Shown here: positions 22,531-33,859 of the stretch, piece after piece | Layout of the letters: every line of letters starts with the position of its first letter | How positions within the stretch are numbered: the stretch's first letter is position 1 | Assembly (NCBI GenBank): GCA_030762175.1 | Contig: CM060846.1 | Span: 305,570,512-305,634,511, forward strand | Reading direction: 5' to 3' | Length of the DNA stretch: 64,000 nt | Source of the DNA: Metallyticus violacea | Lineage: Eukaryota > Arthropoda > Insecta > Mantodea > Metallyticidae | Notes under the pieces: generated by a model | Database searches by the model: none | What the model was told of the DNA's origin: nothing | What the model saw: only the letters and a program-made list of their open reading frames with translations | Position numbers and translations under genes: made by a program

Positions 22531-22567
22531 ACTGAAGATGAGAACTAAATGCTCTCGAAACTGGTTC
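22531..22567 (+). other. PLE-end-like CTGAAGA-stem-GAAAC motif
   Basis: CTGAAGA (22532-22538), a short GAGA/TCTC stem, then GAAACTGGTTC. This resembles the hammerhead-like ends of the PLE copies in this window, but the loop closing stem III would be only two bases and the flanks do not pair well. It probably marks the 3' end of a decayed PLE, since no coding part is visible before it. Confidence 0.35.
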
Positions 22568-22914
22568 CATAATACATTATGACTAGTAAGTGAAGCATTA
22601 AGAAAGAGTGTGTATTTCAAATGAATCATACAATGATATTGATTAACCCTTTAGAAGTTGGAATTTATGGGGGTTATCTCCAAAAACAAAGATCTACATG
22701 AGTTTTGGGAACTTTCTTACAGTTTTTCAGGTAACAGTGATTACTCTTCTGATCTGATTTAACTTCTGTGAGTGGAGGAATTATTAATTAAAAATACTCA
22801 CCTACAAACAGTTTAGCTACACTGAGTGCACTTAGATCTCATCAAGTCAATTCTAGACTTATATGAGGATGTTTCCAAGCTCTTAATAACTTTTCCACGA
22901 AGAATCAAGAACTT

Positions 22915-23290
22915 TGTTAGATGCTTGACATCAGAGCATAGAAGGCAATGAGGCTGTAGACAAAGTAGCAAATAAGGAGCTCATAGTGACTTCATAGGAC
23001 CAGAACCTTTCTGCGGCATTTGTAAGAAAACTGCTAGAAGCACATGGGCTAAGAAACAGCATCAGATAAGATAGACAAACTTTCTTGGTCTTGGCTAAGA
23101 ACCTACTAAGCAGGGATGGAAAGCAAACCAGGAAAGCAATTGGAATGATTACTGGTCACTGGCCATTCTGGAAATGCCTGAGAATGATCCGGCTCTTCAT
23201 GGAAATTCCATATGCAGTCTATGTGAACAGTCTGATGAGGCACAAAACACCGCTTACTACAGTGTGAAACTTTAGAAAGACAAACAATAT
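22915..23290 (+). pseudogene. LINE RNase H and C-terminal fragment
   Basis: The frame reads IEGNEAVDKVANKELIVTS, matching the GNExADxxA block at the end of a LINE-encoded RNase H, then LAKNLLSRDGKQTRKAIGMI, TGHWPFWKCLRMIRL and PYAVYVNSL, the typical post-RNase-H tail of jockey/I-type elements (GHxPxxxHLxxMGL, CxxC...H). One stop and some shifts occur. The H and C residues of the last block are partly lost. Confidence 0.7.
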
Positions 23291-23439
23291 TTCTATAAAA
23301 TATTTAATACCCAATTTGATATATATTGTCCAATAAAAATAAAAGAGATAAATCCACTAGGAAATCAACAATAAAACTTACTCCTGAAATGGATTAAATT
23401 GAGACAAAAATATTCCGGACTTGTTTGAAATCCAAAGAT

Positions 23440-24215
23440 TCACAGGGAGTAGATATTATAAAGAAAAATGTTAAAATTTGAGACAGTATTATGTAAAAGC
23501 TTTAAATGATATAAAGCCCAATAATTATAAAGGCAAAATTAACAAATCTTCTAATGTAAGTAAAAATCTGTGGGGATATGAAAAAAATTAGAGTAAAAAA
23601 ACATAGACATAAAAATATAGAACTGAAAGTAAAAGGTGAAAAAAATTTAGATGCACTAAAAATATGTGATTTCAACAATTTCTTTATTTATATAGCTAAA
23701 GAAATATCTCCAAACATTGAAGATAAAGTATACTCTATTGCTTCTAAGGTATGCTCTTCAATATTTTTGATACCCACATTTTAAACAGAACTCTTCTTAC
23801 TTAAAAGATAGAAAACAATGCACAAAAATTAACTTTCAAAAAGAAAAAAAATTATCTTACAAATCAAACTATAAAACTGTTAAGTATGGAGTCCCACAAA
23901 GAAGTGTTCTAGGATCATTGTTATTTATCGTGTATGTAAATGACATTCCATCTATGCCAAAAAATACAGTAATAACATATGCAGATAACACTAAGGTATA
24001 TGCTATGGAAAAAACAATGAAATATTAATGCAAAATTTCAATAAGGTAATGATTAACATTCTAAACTATTTCAGTGCAAATAACTTCACTGCAATATGGA
24101 TAAAACAGAAACTATTATGTATATGTTCATCAAACAAAACACATGTAGAACTTATGTTACCTATAAATACCCACTACATATTAGATTCATACAAACATAA
24201 ATGCTTAGGAATTCA
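23440..24215 (+). pseudogene. LINE reverse transcriptase fragment
   Basis: Blocks in order: FFIYIAKEISPNIEDKVYSI near 23685 (pre-RT); VKYGVPQRSVLGSLLFIVYV followed by NDIPSMP (motif B, GVPQGSVLGPLLFxxYxNDI) at 23881-23960; ITYADNTKVYA (motif C, with YADD changed to YADN) near 23975; then FSANNFTAIW and KCLGIHK at 24028-24215. Frameshifts separate the blocks, and a 5' portion (motif A) was not recognised. Similarity ends abruptly at about 24218, where a palindrome and a PLE begin. Confidence 0.75.
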
Positions 24216-24218
24216 TAA

Positions 24219-24242
24219 ATAGGAATTCTTAGGAATTCCTAT
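24219..24242. repeat. Short perfect palindrome
   Basis: Arms ATAGGAATTC and GAATTCCTAT around a TTAG loop, placed at the border between the LINE fragment and the truncated PLE. Confidence 0.8.
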
Positions 24243-24281
24243 TTTCCTAAATTCTTAGTAAAGAATATTTTAGGAATATTA

Positions 24282-24678
24282 GGTTTAAGCAGGTGTATAA
24301 ATCAACTGTAGCAACTCACTTTTGGACCACAAATCATGAAATAAAGTTGGAAATTAAACTGCTGAAATATCTTCACAACCCATTGGAGTTATCCACTTGG
24401 GAAAAAAGTTTCATATTAAAAAATAGACAAAACCTAATGAATTTCGAGTTTCCTCCTATGGATGAACTCAGCAATTTCCTACTTCAACCAACAGAGGCCA
24501 CCATAGGAACATACGAGTGTCTAGCCATCGTTTTGAGAAAAGGTGGTTCAGTGAAGATGGGAGAGATTCTCCCAAAATGCATCTTACTTTTATGTAAGTA
24601 AGTGTAGTTTAGTGTAAAAAATGAATACCTAAGTTTAGGATATATTACCACTCCATTGTCAACAGCTTCGTAAGTACA
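24282..24678 (+). mobile_element. Penelope-like element family A, 5'-truncated copy with complete 3' end
   Basis: It begins within the endonuclease tail (VYKSTVATHFWTTNHEIKLE, LLKYLHNPLELSTWEKSFIL, NLMNFEFPPMDELSNF) and runs through the 3' UTR to ACTCCATTGTCAACAGCTTC and GTAAGTACA at 24678. The protein part closely matches the minus-strand PLE at 59340-61756. Near the end, GTGAAGATGGGAG-AGATT-CTCCCAAAATGC is a decayed hammerhead-like motif. The flanks AATATTTTAGGAATATT (from 24264) and ATATTTCTTAGGAATATATT (from 24679) look like a slightly diverged target duplication. Confidence 0.85.
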
Positions 24679-24699
24679 ATATTTCTTAGGAATATATTA

Positions 24700-25990
24700 A
24701 ATAACACATTGTCTAAGTCAGATCATATTGGATATATATGTAATAAATCAATAAAGCAATTTATGTACTCATATATTTCAAACCCATAATAAGGTGATTA
24801 GCGGTTACTGAAAATTACTTATCAAATAATTCAAAATTGAACAATCACATCATTTAAATTTGGGGTATGTGTGCAAAGATGTACTTTGAAAGAGTATTTA
24901 TACTGCAAAAAAATGTATTAGAATATCCCAGAACATAAAATCCACAGAGTCCTGGGTAGGTGGGTTTATTGAATATAACATATACTCTTTATTCTTGTGT
25001 GCATACAAAGCAATACTATTTGCTGTTCACAAACATTCTTTTTTTTTAAAAAAAAATCATAACATTACATTAGAAAAATGATTATTATAGATCAAGAACA
25101 AAGATGAAAATGATTAACAAAGATTCAAATGAACAAGGACTTCTTCAAAATTACAGATTACCAAAACATATTAAACAATTTCAAAGGAATAAACAATTCA
25201 AATACAAATTAAATTTTATCTGATATAAAAAGTCTGTATTGTTTCAATGATTCATAGCTAAAGTTCTGTAAGACGAGATTGTAAATATATAACTATGTAC
25301 AAATTCCAACTGTAGAAATTGATAATATCCAATAGGTGCCTCTTAACCTTAAATGATTGTATAATAAATTTTTAATTGAACTTCGAAACAATTCTTTTGA
25401 AGATATATTTCCTATGCTTATAAGGAAAATTCTGAAGTTTACAGAAGTACTGCATCTGGAACTACATAGGATAAAGAGGAGCACAAAAGTTCCTTGAGGC
25501 TTAGGTACAGTGAATATTTTTACACTCCAACATTAATGAATCAATAAACCAATATATGGAAATATGATTGAACAGGTATGAAATATTCATATGATAAATT
25601 TTCACATTCTAATTAACACAAGAAATTTCTCAAAAAATTAAATTATGCATGAATTTTTATTTCTTTTAGGGAATGAAATTCCTGAGCTTTATAATGAAGA
25701 CTACATTAATGATTTGGCATTTCTGAATGATATAATCAGACCCTTAAATAGTCTGAATTGTAATCTTTAAAGACATAATCCGAATATAGTACCTATGTAT
25801 GACATGGTGAGATCTCGTACTAATGACTAATGTGTGGAAATAAAATTTAATGTAAAACATTTCTACCATTTTCAGTGTTTATAATCACTAAATGAAATTA
25901 AAGAAACAAATTTGTTAAGTATTTCAACCAACTAGAAACGTTAAAGGTAGAACTGCATGAAACTGACTTTAAAACTATGCCAGATGATCT
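24700..25990. other. AT-rich, no supported gene
   Basis: No open frame with recognisable motifs on either strand. Long A and T runs near 25040. Confidence 0.4.
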
Positions 25991-26003
25991 CTTCTGCATC
26001 AAA

Positions 26004-26100
26004 ATAGTTAGAACACTCTTTATGAATTCACTTACATGCCATTTATTCAGGACATGTTTAATGGAATAATTGTCCACATCCTCAGCTGTTAAACAACTAT
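26004..26100 (-). mobile_element. Isolated PLE 3' end (same type as the copy ending near 11320)
   Basis: The minus strand reads AACAGCTGAGGATGTGGACA, then TTCCATTAAACATGTCCTGA and AAAGAGTGTTCTAA. It parallels 11220-11313 (AACAGCTGATGATGTGGAAA, CATGAAACATATGTCCTGAG, AAAGAGTGTTCCAA). The core GAAA has become TAAA. No endonuclease sequence is recognisable upstream on the minus strand. Confidence 0.65.
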
Positions 26101-26970
26101 TTATTAATGCATGTTTCACTCAGTTCGATTCCACATTGAATTAATATTGAAATTATACCAAATGATTTTGAGCTATTTGCTAATCCTCTCACCATGAACA
26201 TATTATGAGAACTAGGCCATTATTGAAGGTGTAAGTAGCAGATTAATAAACTAAAAATATTTGAAAAAAAATTTGCTCATTTTTTGCCAACTTAGCATCT
26301 ATGTTTAACATACATTTATGAGCAATTATTTTTTAAACTTAAAACTGTGAAATCAAAAAATGTTCCTAAAGAACAAATACTGCATGCAATGTTACAAGTA
26401 CCCATTCATATTATAACATTAGATGTATATGACATGAAGTAATTTCTGATAAAATTAGAAAATGTTGTTTTTTCAGTGTAAATGCTAATACTGTGTTAGT
26501 TATGAATAGTTTCTAAAACCTGGTGAATGTATATAGAATGTGACTTTCTGCATACACTGCCACTAACAGATAAATGTTATCCCCTCTTGTCAATATGTAT
26601 GACATTTAGTGGGCTTCATTCATTTAAGTCACGAATCTTGTCATGATAACCATTTTGTTGGGCTGTAATGCATACTGCAGAACTACGAGCTATTTCAAAC
26701 TCAACTTAAAGTTTACTTTAATTATAATACTTATGTCTGGAAAGAATGTGAAATAAGCTGCAAACTCATTTATAATTATAGCATTATTAAATTTAAATGT
26801 TACAGGTATGAATATTTTACAGGAAGATAACACGCACGCACACACACACACACAAAAGAGATTGTTCATCCTAAAGGGAAAGGGTGACTAAAAGGATCCA
26901 AGAATCAGTATAATTTAATTAAGGTTGTAAAAAAAAAAATTATGATTTTTTTATGAAGCAAAAAAATTAC

Positions 26971-26971
<1 letters not shown>

Positions 26972-27058
<87 letters not shown>
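26972..27058 (+). repeat. (AAT)n microsatellite
   Basis: An uninterrupted ATA/AAT trinucleotide run of nearly thirty units. Confidence 0.97.
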
Positions 27059-27059
<1 letters not shown>

Positions 27060-27060
<1 letters not shown>

Positions 27061-29800
27061 TGGCAATGGAATCATTTAATAAGCAAAAATCAAGATTTTT
27101 AGAAAATGTACATAGAAGTAAGTACATAGATTGTAGTGCATCTTTGAGAACTGAGTGATTATCTTTTGAATTTTCAAAAAAAAAATGTATTGAAAAAACT
27201 TACAGTAATTTCAAGTATATTTGGACAGATACCTGAGCACTGAAATGTAAACCTACTACTGACCAACTGAAGACATAATATTATACTTATTACTGAATAG
27301 GGATATAAGGCTGCACATTCTTCCTTCCAGAAATAGGACACTTATTCCCTTCATAACTATTTTTAAATCTCCTTAAACTCCATAATCTAAACCGTAACCA
27401 TAATCTTGCATTATAATACTTAAAAAGCATTTAAATGTAGAGTAATGTAATATGAAACTCTATTTGGTATGTGTGAACTTGATCTTCCATATCCTATCTT
27501 GCAGATATAAGTAAAACAAGTGGATATATTGGGTAAATATTATATTTTTCAATTTCAAGTGATAATGCCTTCATATGGTTGCTAATATTTGTCTTATATG
27601 TGGTATCTATGATCATATTCTTCAAGAAATTCCCATGAATATCTAATATTGAATACAGCATTCTTTTTCGTTTTTTTCTTCTTTACTCTTCCCTGTTTCT
27701 TTAAGCTTAAGGACATCTATGGTTACCACCATAACTGGGCTATTATGCGGATATAACTCATTTCAATATTTCCTTTATCAGCTTGAAAATAAATTATGAT
27801 ATAAATTTTATGTATTTGTGTTTTTCTCTTTAATACAGTTACGGATTCACAATTTTCATACATATTTGCTTATTACATATGCAAGACAGAAAAAGACAAT
27901 CATAATCATTTTGAGTAAATGATAAAATTCAGTTCATTAATTAGGTTTAAAATATTTATTGTTTTGATATCTACAACTGTTTAATTTGTGACCATTTTAT
28001 ACTATATTTTTAGATTTTCAATTAATGTAATCACAAATGTATTATTATTATTTGTGTGAAACAGCTTACTTGCAAATTATTTGTACTTGCATTCATTGAT
28101 TAGAATGGGTTCACATTCAGTTCATTAAAAAACATAAAACAACAATAACACATATACTTATAGATATATGAAATATATAACTATGTATACAGTTATATCA
28201 ATATAAACGGTAATATTAATATTTATAGATATTTATTTATAAAAACAATATTATGTTACAAACCACAATGCAATCTATCCTTTGTTTAGGAAGTGTTTTC
28301 AAACAGCAGTTTTACTTTGGTTAGAATACTGCTGAGAAAGTACATTACTAGATTTCAAAAGTGAGTCAAGATTGTAATGCTACATACTGAGTTGTATTTA
28401 TTTATATAGAATATACTAGTATGTTGCATGGTCTTTTCTCCTTTTATATATTAAATACAAAGTTATATTAATTCTTATAATATCAATTTATCTATACTTA
28501 CAAATAGGTCAAACCATTTTTTTTACATTTATTGGGAAACATGCATGTAATTTCAGAACACAATAAGAGGCACAATGCAGCTGCAGCAGCAGTATAAACA
28601 GTGCTAGAAAAGGAATTGATTTTGTTTCAGAAATTCAATTAATCTGAATTTTTATGCTTTAACAGGTTATATGGAATGCTATGGTGTTAGGTACATCTAT
28701 TGAAACTGGTGTTTCTATTATTAAAAAGTAATAGTATAATGTTTGCAAAAGCAAATTCATTAACAGACTGAACTCAAGTGGAAATCCTCTCAAATGGTTT
28801 TACATAATTTTTTAAAAATTGTTTAACATCCTATGCTTGCTGCTAAGATGTCCATGACAATAAAATGGAATTAATAATAATGCAAATGATACCAGAGTCC
28901 ACTGGCAGCCAAAATTACTCACCAGAAAAAACTGGAATAATCTCAACCTAGGCATCCTGACACAAACAATATTTGAAACTTAAACCTCAATTTTGTAGCT
29001 GAATGTGGATCAATGACCCAATGAATGAGCTACTGAGCAGTACTTTCTTCATTAGAGTTCCTTTAGAAGAATATTTCATTAAGGAAACAGAAGTAATCAA
29101 TTTTATTATTAGAACTCAGGATATGTACACTGTTTCCTAAAAAGTAGCTTTTATTTTCTATTAGCAATGATTCCATTTGTTGTGTATGGCTACAATGCTG
29201 ATGGATAGACAAATTAATTTTTCTCTACGTTGAATGAAACAGTTTTATTTTTAAAGATAAATTCTTTAATAATTGGTACTATTTAGTGTAAGCTTGCTGT
29301 TTATGTTTTATAGAAAATTATATGCACTCTGTTCTAGAACTTAATAAATACAATTTCTTGTAAACCTAGAACTTAAACAAAACTTACATAGCAATTTCAT
29401 ACTTCCTATAGTGTCTAGTTCAAACAAGAGCTCAGTGAAAGGACATGGTATAATGAACAGAAAGCACATCATGAAATGGGGGACAGACTCTGAAATATCT
29501 GCAAAGTCTGGTTTAAATCTTAAAAAACCATGAACAAACAATAATTTAAACCAGCAGATCTGAAAGGAAAATTCTTAGTATCAAAAGCTCTATACAAAGC
29601 AGGTGACTGAGAATCTTACATGAAAGTACAAGTGTTTCAGGAAGCTATATAAAAATGGTGAATTTTAAATTAAGTATTTCAGATATACAAGCCTTTAATG
29701 CATCATAGCAGCAAATACCACATATATTAGCAAGGAGTATTAGTGGCCTATGGTTTATTTTTCTCAGTGTTTATGCGCTTGTTTACTACAAGTCCGAATA
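27060..29800. other. AT-rich, no supported gene
   Basis: Nothing recognisable on either strand; short (GCA)n at 28578-28592. Could be intergenic, intronic or 3' UTR. Confidence 0.4.
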
Positions 29801-29807
29801 TCTGGGA

Positions 29808-30065
29808 CCATCACGGCTGGCAGAGGTCGTTAAGGAGCCAACTCATGAGCAGGAGGTCTGGGGTTCAATTCCCTGACTGAAGTTTTATCTAGGTTTTCCT
29901 CAGTCCTCATAAATGGCAAATGCTGGGGAGATACCCTAAACTTAGGCCTGGAACGTTTCCTTTCTTAAAAAATTATCTTTTCCCAATTTATTATTTCATC
30001 TCATGTATCATCTTTGTCCACTGCCTGTGGTGCCTCAGCAGTAAAAACTGGTATTAAACACTATA
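29808..30065 (+). mobile_element. SINE family B, copy 1
   Basis: A second tRNA-derived SINE. Head with GGCTGGCAGAGGTCGTTAAG (A-box region) and B box GGTTCAATTCC at 29862-29872; body with TAGGTTTTCCTCAGTCCTCA, TAAATGGCAAATGC, GAGATACCCTAAACTTAGGC and CTGGAACGTTTCC; 3' part with TTATTTCATCTCATGT and GGTATTAAACACT. It is collinear with 45156-45432 and more distantly with 33390-33626. The A box in the form TGGCxxAGG suggests a Leu/Ser-type tRNA ancestor (inference). Confidence 0.85.
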
Positions 30066-30354
30066 TATATAAAATTTGGTACATATCAATTTAGACAAAA
30101 AAAATGGCTGCTGACTGTGTATGCTGTACCACCTTCAATTACATTAAATTTATTCAATCAGTGTTATCTTTATAAAAATATAGAATACGTAAAAGAACTT
30201 ACAAAATATTTACAAATATGTTGAAAAATTCTTTTAAAGTATGTACTATAAACCAAGATGTTTAGTAATACATCAACAGAGGCTTCATGTAGCATATGCT
30301 ACAACATAATGCAATAAATAAGAAATTTCCCAGGACATATACTACAAAACAATG

Positions 30355-30603
30355 CTAGAAAAATACAAAGTTACAAAGGCATATGCTAATGCTGACAGCT
30401 CTTAAAAATTCTGCACAACTATAAAAACTATTTAGAAATAAGAATTTGTGCAAATTACTTTTAAAAGTGTGTAGTACAGAAATATCTCTAATTCTTTCAG
30501 GTAACTTATTATAAAGTGACATGATTGTGTAGGAGAAGCTCTCACAAAATGATTTTGTTCTGTGCGTTATTCTCCTTAGATTATTTCTGTATCTAAGAAT
30601 CAT
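30355..30603 (-). pseudogene. LINE ORF2 C-terminal fragment
   Basis: An open frame of 82 codons reads ILRYRNNLRRITHRTKSF, then SFSYTIMSLYNKLPERIRDI and TFKSNLHKFLFLNSFYSCAE. The pattern NxxIxxHRT-SFxYxxxxLYNKLPxxI-FKxxLxxFLxxxxFY is the usual last ~80 residues of insect non-LTR retrotransposon ORF2. Nothing of the RT core is visible beside it. Confidence 0.65.
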
Positions 30604-31289
30604 AAAAATGCACCTCTGGGTTGGTTACAAACCAGTTTTACATAATAGGGTTAAGATCAATATTATTATATGGAATATTTTTGTTATAATTTTAAATCCT
30701 CATGATGCCATTAATTTTTATGTAACTTTAATGGCTAATAAACAACTCAGTTCAACTCAAAATATGGCTATTCAAAGAACTTGAAAATTTAAGTAATGGT
30801 AATATGTTTAAGGATATTTAAGAGATCAAATAAGGAACACCAAAAATGACTGAAGATAAAATCCAAGTCCAGTGGAAGAAAAGAAAGAAAGAAAATAATA
30901 ATTATCAGGGCAAATGTTATTAACAGGTGCAGAAAATGTGCCTAGATCATCCATCACTGCAGGCATTTTATTACACATTATTGGGAAGATGAAATGTAGG
31001 ACATTTAAGACATGATGGACATAAATGTTTCTTTAATTTGGATTTGGAAGAGAATAATGCCAGTCTGTATATATAGAACAAGAAACCATCTAATTGTAAA
31101 ATATCTTCGATGCTGTCTTATGGCAAGCAAACTAGCCAGCTATATTTATTTACTTAACGCTGGAATGGATCTTGTGTTTATCTGGATGTAGTCTAAAGCC
31201 CAGAAAAGTACCATCTGGTTTTACTACATAGACATATTTCTGGAGCATGGAATCATGGAATTACTTATTTATAATGTTTCAAACAAGAA

Positions 31290-31928
31290 GTGGTATATAA
31301 GAAAATAAACAGAGCTAGGAACAAAAAAAGAATCAAAGACATCAGTACTCTTATTCCTAACAAGGAAGAAAATAGAATGTACCAAAAATTCACATACCAT
31401 CCATCAACCTTCTACAAATTCCAAAAGATTTTCAAAAAACAAAACATTATTTTAGCTCCAAAAAACAGTTACTCCATAAAAATATACTAAATTCTAAACT
31501 AAAAGAGGACATTCCTCAAGAGAACAAATCAGGAATATATCAGATGGAATGTATCAATTGTGAAAAAATTTATATAGGAAAGACTAAAAGAAACATAAAA
31601 ACACGAGCAAAAGAACACATCAGGAACATTAAACCAAGACAGGAAGAAAAATCAGCAGTAGCTTGGCATTTTTGGAATGAAAAACATAATATAAACAGGA
31701 ATCCCTAACTACTTAAAAACATTACAGGAAAAACAGAATTTGCCATCTGGGAAAACATTTATATCTGGAAGAACAAATGTAGCGTTTTCAACTTTGAAAT
31801 CCCACCACGTGACGTCTTAATACAGAAGTTCATCCAACCGCCACTAGAGACAAACCAAACCAACACAAAGAACAAGGCCGGCAGTCAAACTGGAACTGAA
31901 GATGGGAGCGATTAGCTGCAGAAACTTA
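31290..31928 (+). pseudogene. Penelope-like element, 5'-truncated, with GIY-YIG and hammerhead-like end
   Basis: At 31290-31490 the connector reads KFTYHPSTFYKFQKIFKKQN and IILAPKNSYSIK. The next frame holds the endonuclease: GIYQMECINCEKIYIG with GIY at 31532-31540 and YIG at 31571-31579 in frame, then KTKRNIKTRAKEHIRNIK, SAVAWHFWNEKHNI, one stop, and NFEIPPRDVLIQKFIQPP. The frame ends at the TAG at 31913-31915. The nuclease core residues are intact, so loss came from truncation, one stop and a frameshift. CTGAAGATGGGAGC-GATTA-GCTGCAGAAAC at 31896-31925 is a decayed hammerhead-like motif overlapping the stop. Confidence 0.85.
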
Positions 31929-32757
31929 GTTTTCCTCTTTTAAAAACTATTAGTGATGTAAGTGTTACAAAGTCGACTCAGTTATTCTAAATTGATCATT
32001 TCTAATATTCAGATTGCTTTGTAAATGTTGTCAAGTTGAGATTTTATAATTTTGTCAAATATGTTTTTCTCAGCTTTGAAAGAACACTATTTTGCCATCT
32101 GCTGTAAAAACACTGTCAATATAGACTTATGCTTTCAGCTTGGATGATAATGAAAGTGCAACTGGTACCAGTGTTAACAACTTTATAAATTCTGGTGTAT
32201 TTTCAGAACAAGAAAGGAAAATGTTTGAAAAAAATAATTGATGGTGAAAAATGAACTCCTGTAGCTTCACTTTGAATATAATAACAATGAGCAATACAAT
32301 GTTGTTAAAAACATGTAAAGCAATGTAATATTAAATCAAATATTTAAGATATGTAAAATAAAATTTATGGGAAACATTCCTATATGTTTATCCCATAAAT
32401 TATTGCCTTTCCTTTGTGCAAATATATTTGGTATTAAAATATGTAGTTATATAAAATCCAGACTCCAGTAATTATTAATTACTACATACTTTGAAGGTGA
32501 TTGTGTTGTGCAACTCTAAAACCTTGAGTCATGCAAGTGATTAATGTTAGACTAGAGTTGTTTGTATTTGATCTGAATTTCTGTTATTAATAACACATTA
32601 CTAAAATATTCCATAGTTTTAGCTCTTAGGAAGATAACATATTTGCAGTGAACAGTTGAGACTGTTTCAGTCTTCAGAATTTACACTAATTTAATTACAA
32701 ATAGTATCAGCATAGATATAGTGATTAATGAGCATTATTTGAAAAAAAAAAATGTTA

Positions 32758-33055
32758 GTCCTGGTGGTGTAGTGGTTACCATACTTGGCCTCCTACACCC
32801 AAAAGCGCGGGTTCGAACCCGGCCAGGACCGATGGATTTTTTCGGGCGTAAAAATCCGAAGTGTGGCTTCCTTCGGAAGGGAAGTAAAGCCGTGGGTCCC
32901 GTGTTGTACATTTACGGCACGAAAAAGAACCTCAAGCCTGAAAGAGAGGCCTCTGAGCAAAATTTGTCGGCCGTTTCACGCCCTGAGTTGAATGGGACTC
33001 TGATGACCTGAGATGTTAAAGAGCGTCCATAAATAAATCAATAAAAAAAAAAAAA
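32758..33055 (+). mobile_element. SINE family A, best full-length copy
   Basis: The head can fold as a tRNA: acceptor arms GTCCTGG (32758-32764) and CCAGGAC (32823-32829) pair perfectly, the A box TGGTGTAGTGG is at 32765-32775 and the B box GGTTCGAACCC at 32810-32820, giving an internal RNA polymerase III promoter. The body carries CGATGGATTTTTTCGGGCGT, GGAAGGGAAGTAAAGCCGTG, GCCTCTGAGCAAAATTTGTC and GATGACCTGAGATGTTAAAG, and the tail is AAATAAATC plus A-run. ATTATTTGAAAAA occurs on both sides (32734-32746 and 33056-33068), a probable target duplication, although about ten extra bases separate the left copy from the head. Confidence 0.95.
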
Positions 33056-33389
33056 ATTATTTGAAAAACTTCCGTTGATGAATGTTATAGGGCTAAGGAA
33101 AGACACCAGTATACCTTCCATTCCATAAAAGCATGTTTTCTGTAACTTTGATAAGCAAGGATATGAAAATACTTAATAGTGTTAAAAATATGCTCTTACA
33201 CTAAAAGCTGTTTTCACCATTTGAATTTTTAATAGAAAAGGTTTTTACAAAATTCTAGGAAATATCTGTTCAAATGACATGAAATCATATTTTCCTTTAA
33301 TGTATATTATTTGTAAACCAGGAGCGGTTTCATTATAACTTATTTATATAAATTTTATACAGTAAGTTTAGTAACACCAATTATAACAG

Positions 33390-33626
33390 TGGCCAACATA
33401 TGGTCAAGATCACTGAGGTATGCATTCATGAATGGGAGTCTGGGGTTTGATTTCCACCAAGACCATCCTCTCAGTTTTTTTTTTGTAGGTTTTCCTTAGT
33501 CCTCATCGACAGCTTAGGCCTGAAATGCTTCCTTTTCAAATAAAAGTTCCTTTCTGAACTAATAATTTTATCTCACATATAACCTGTGTCCAACTCACAA
33601 TCAAATTTGTATTTAACTCTCTTTCC
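33390..33626 (+). mobile_element. SINE family B, diverged copy
   Basis: Matches copies at 29808 and 45156 in order: AAGATCACTGAGG, GGAGTCTGGGGTTTGATTTC (B box decayed), CCATCCTCTCAG, TAGGTTTTCCTTAGTCCTCA, a deletion of the AAATGGCAAATGC segment, then TTAGGCCTGAAATGCTTCC, TTATCTCACATATAACCTGT and TATTTAACTCTCTTTCC. It is the oldest-looking of the three. Confidence 0.7.
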
Positions 33627-33736
33627 AAACACTTTTTGGGATTCCCAGAAATACCTTGCCCTGATATTAGATATATGCTATGTCCTTAATCGTTAGGTTT
33701 TGAGAGAGAAAGAATCACTAAATTAAACAATTAAAG

Positions 33737-33852
33737 AAGAAGAGGAGGTGGAGGAGCAGGAGGAGCAGGAGGAGAAGAAGAAGAAGAAGAAGAAGAAGAA
33801 GAAGAAGAAGAAGAAGAAGAAAAAGAAGAAGAAGAAGAAGAAGAAGAAGAAG
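33737..33852 (+). repeat. (GAA)n / (GGA)n microsatellite
   Basis: A purine trinucleotide run: GAGGAGGTGGAGG-type units followed by more than twenty GAA/AAG units with one A-rich interruption near 33820. Confidence 0.97.
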
Positions 33853-33859
33853 ATAATTA

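Noticed and set aside
32758..32829. A genuine tRNA gene
   Set aside because: The acceptor stem and boxes pair well, but the sequence is followed by a conserved non-tRNA body and poly-A-like tail and is repeated across the window, so it is a SINE head.
32721..33011. 96-codon and overlapping 68-codon frames in SINE A
   Set aside because: They lie inside a tRNA-derived SINE; similar short frames recur in other copies only because the body is conserved as DNA.
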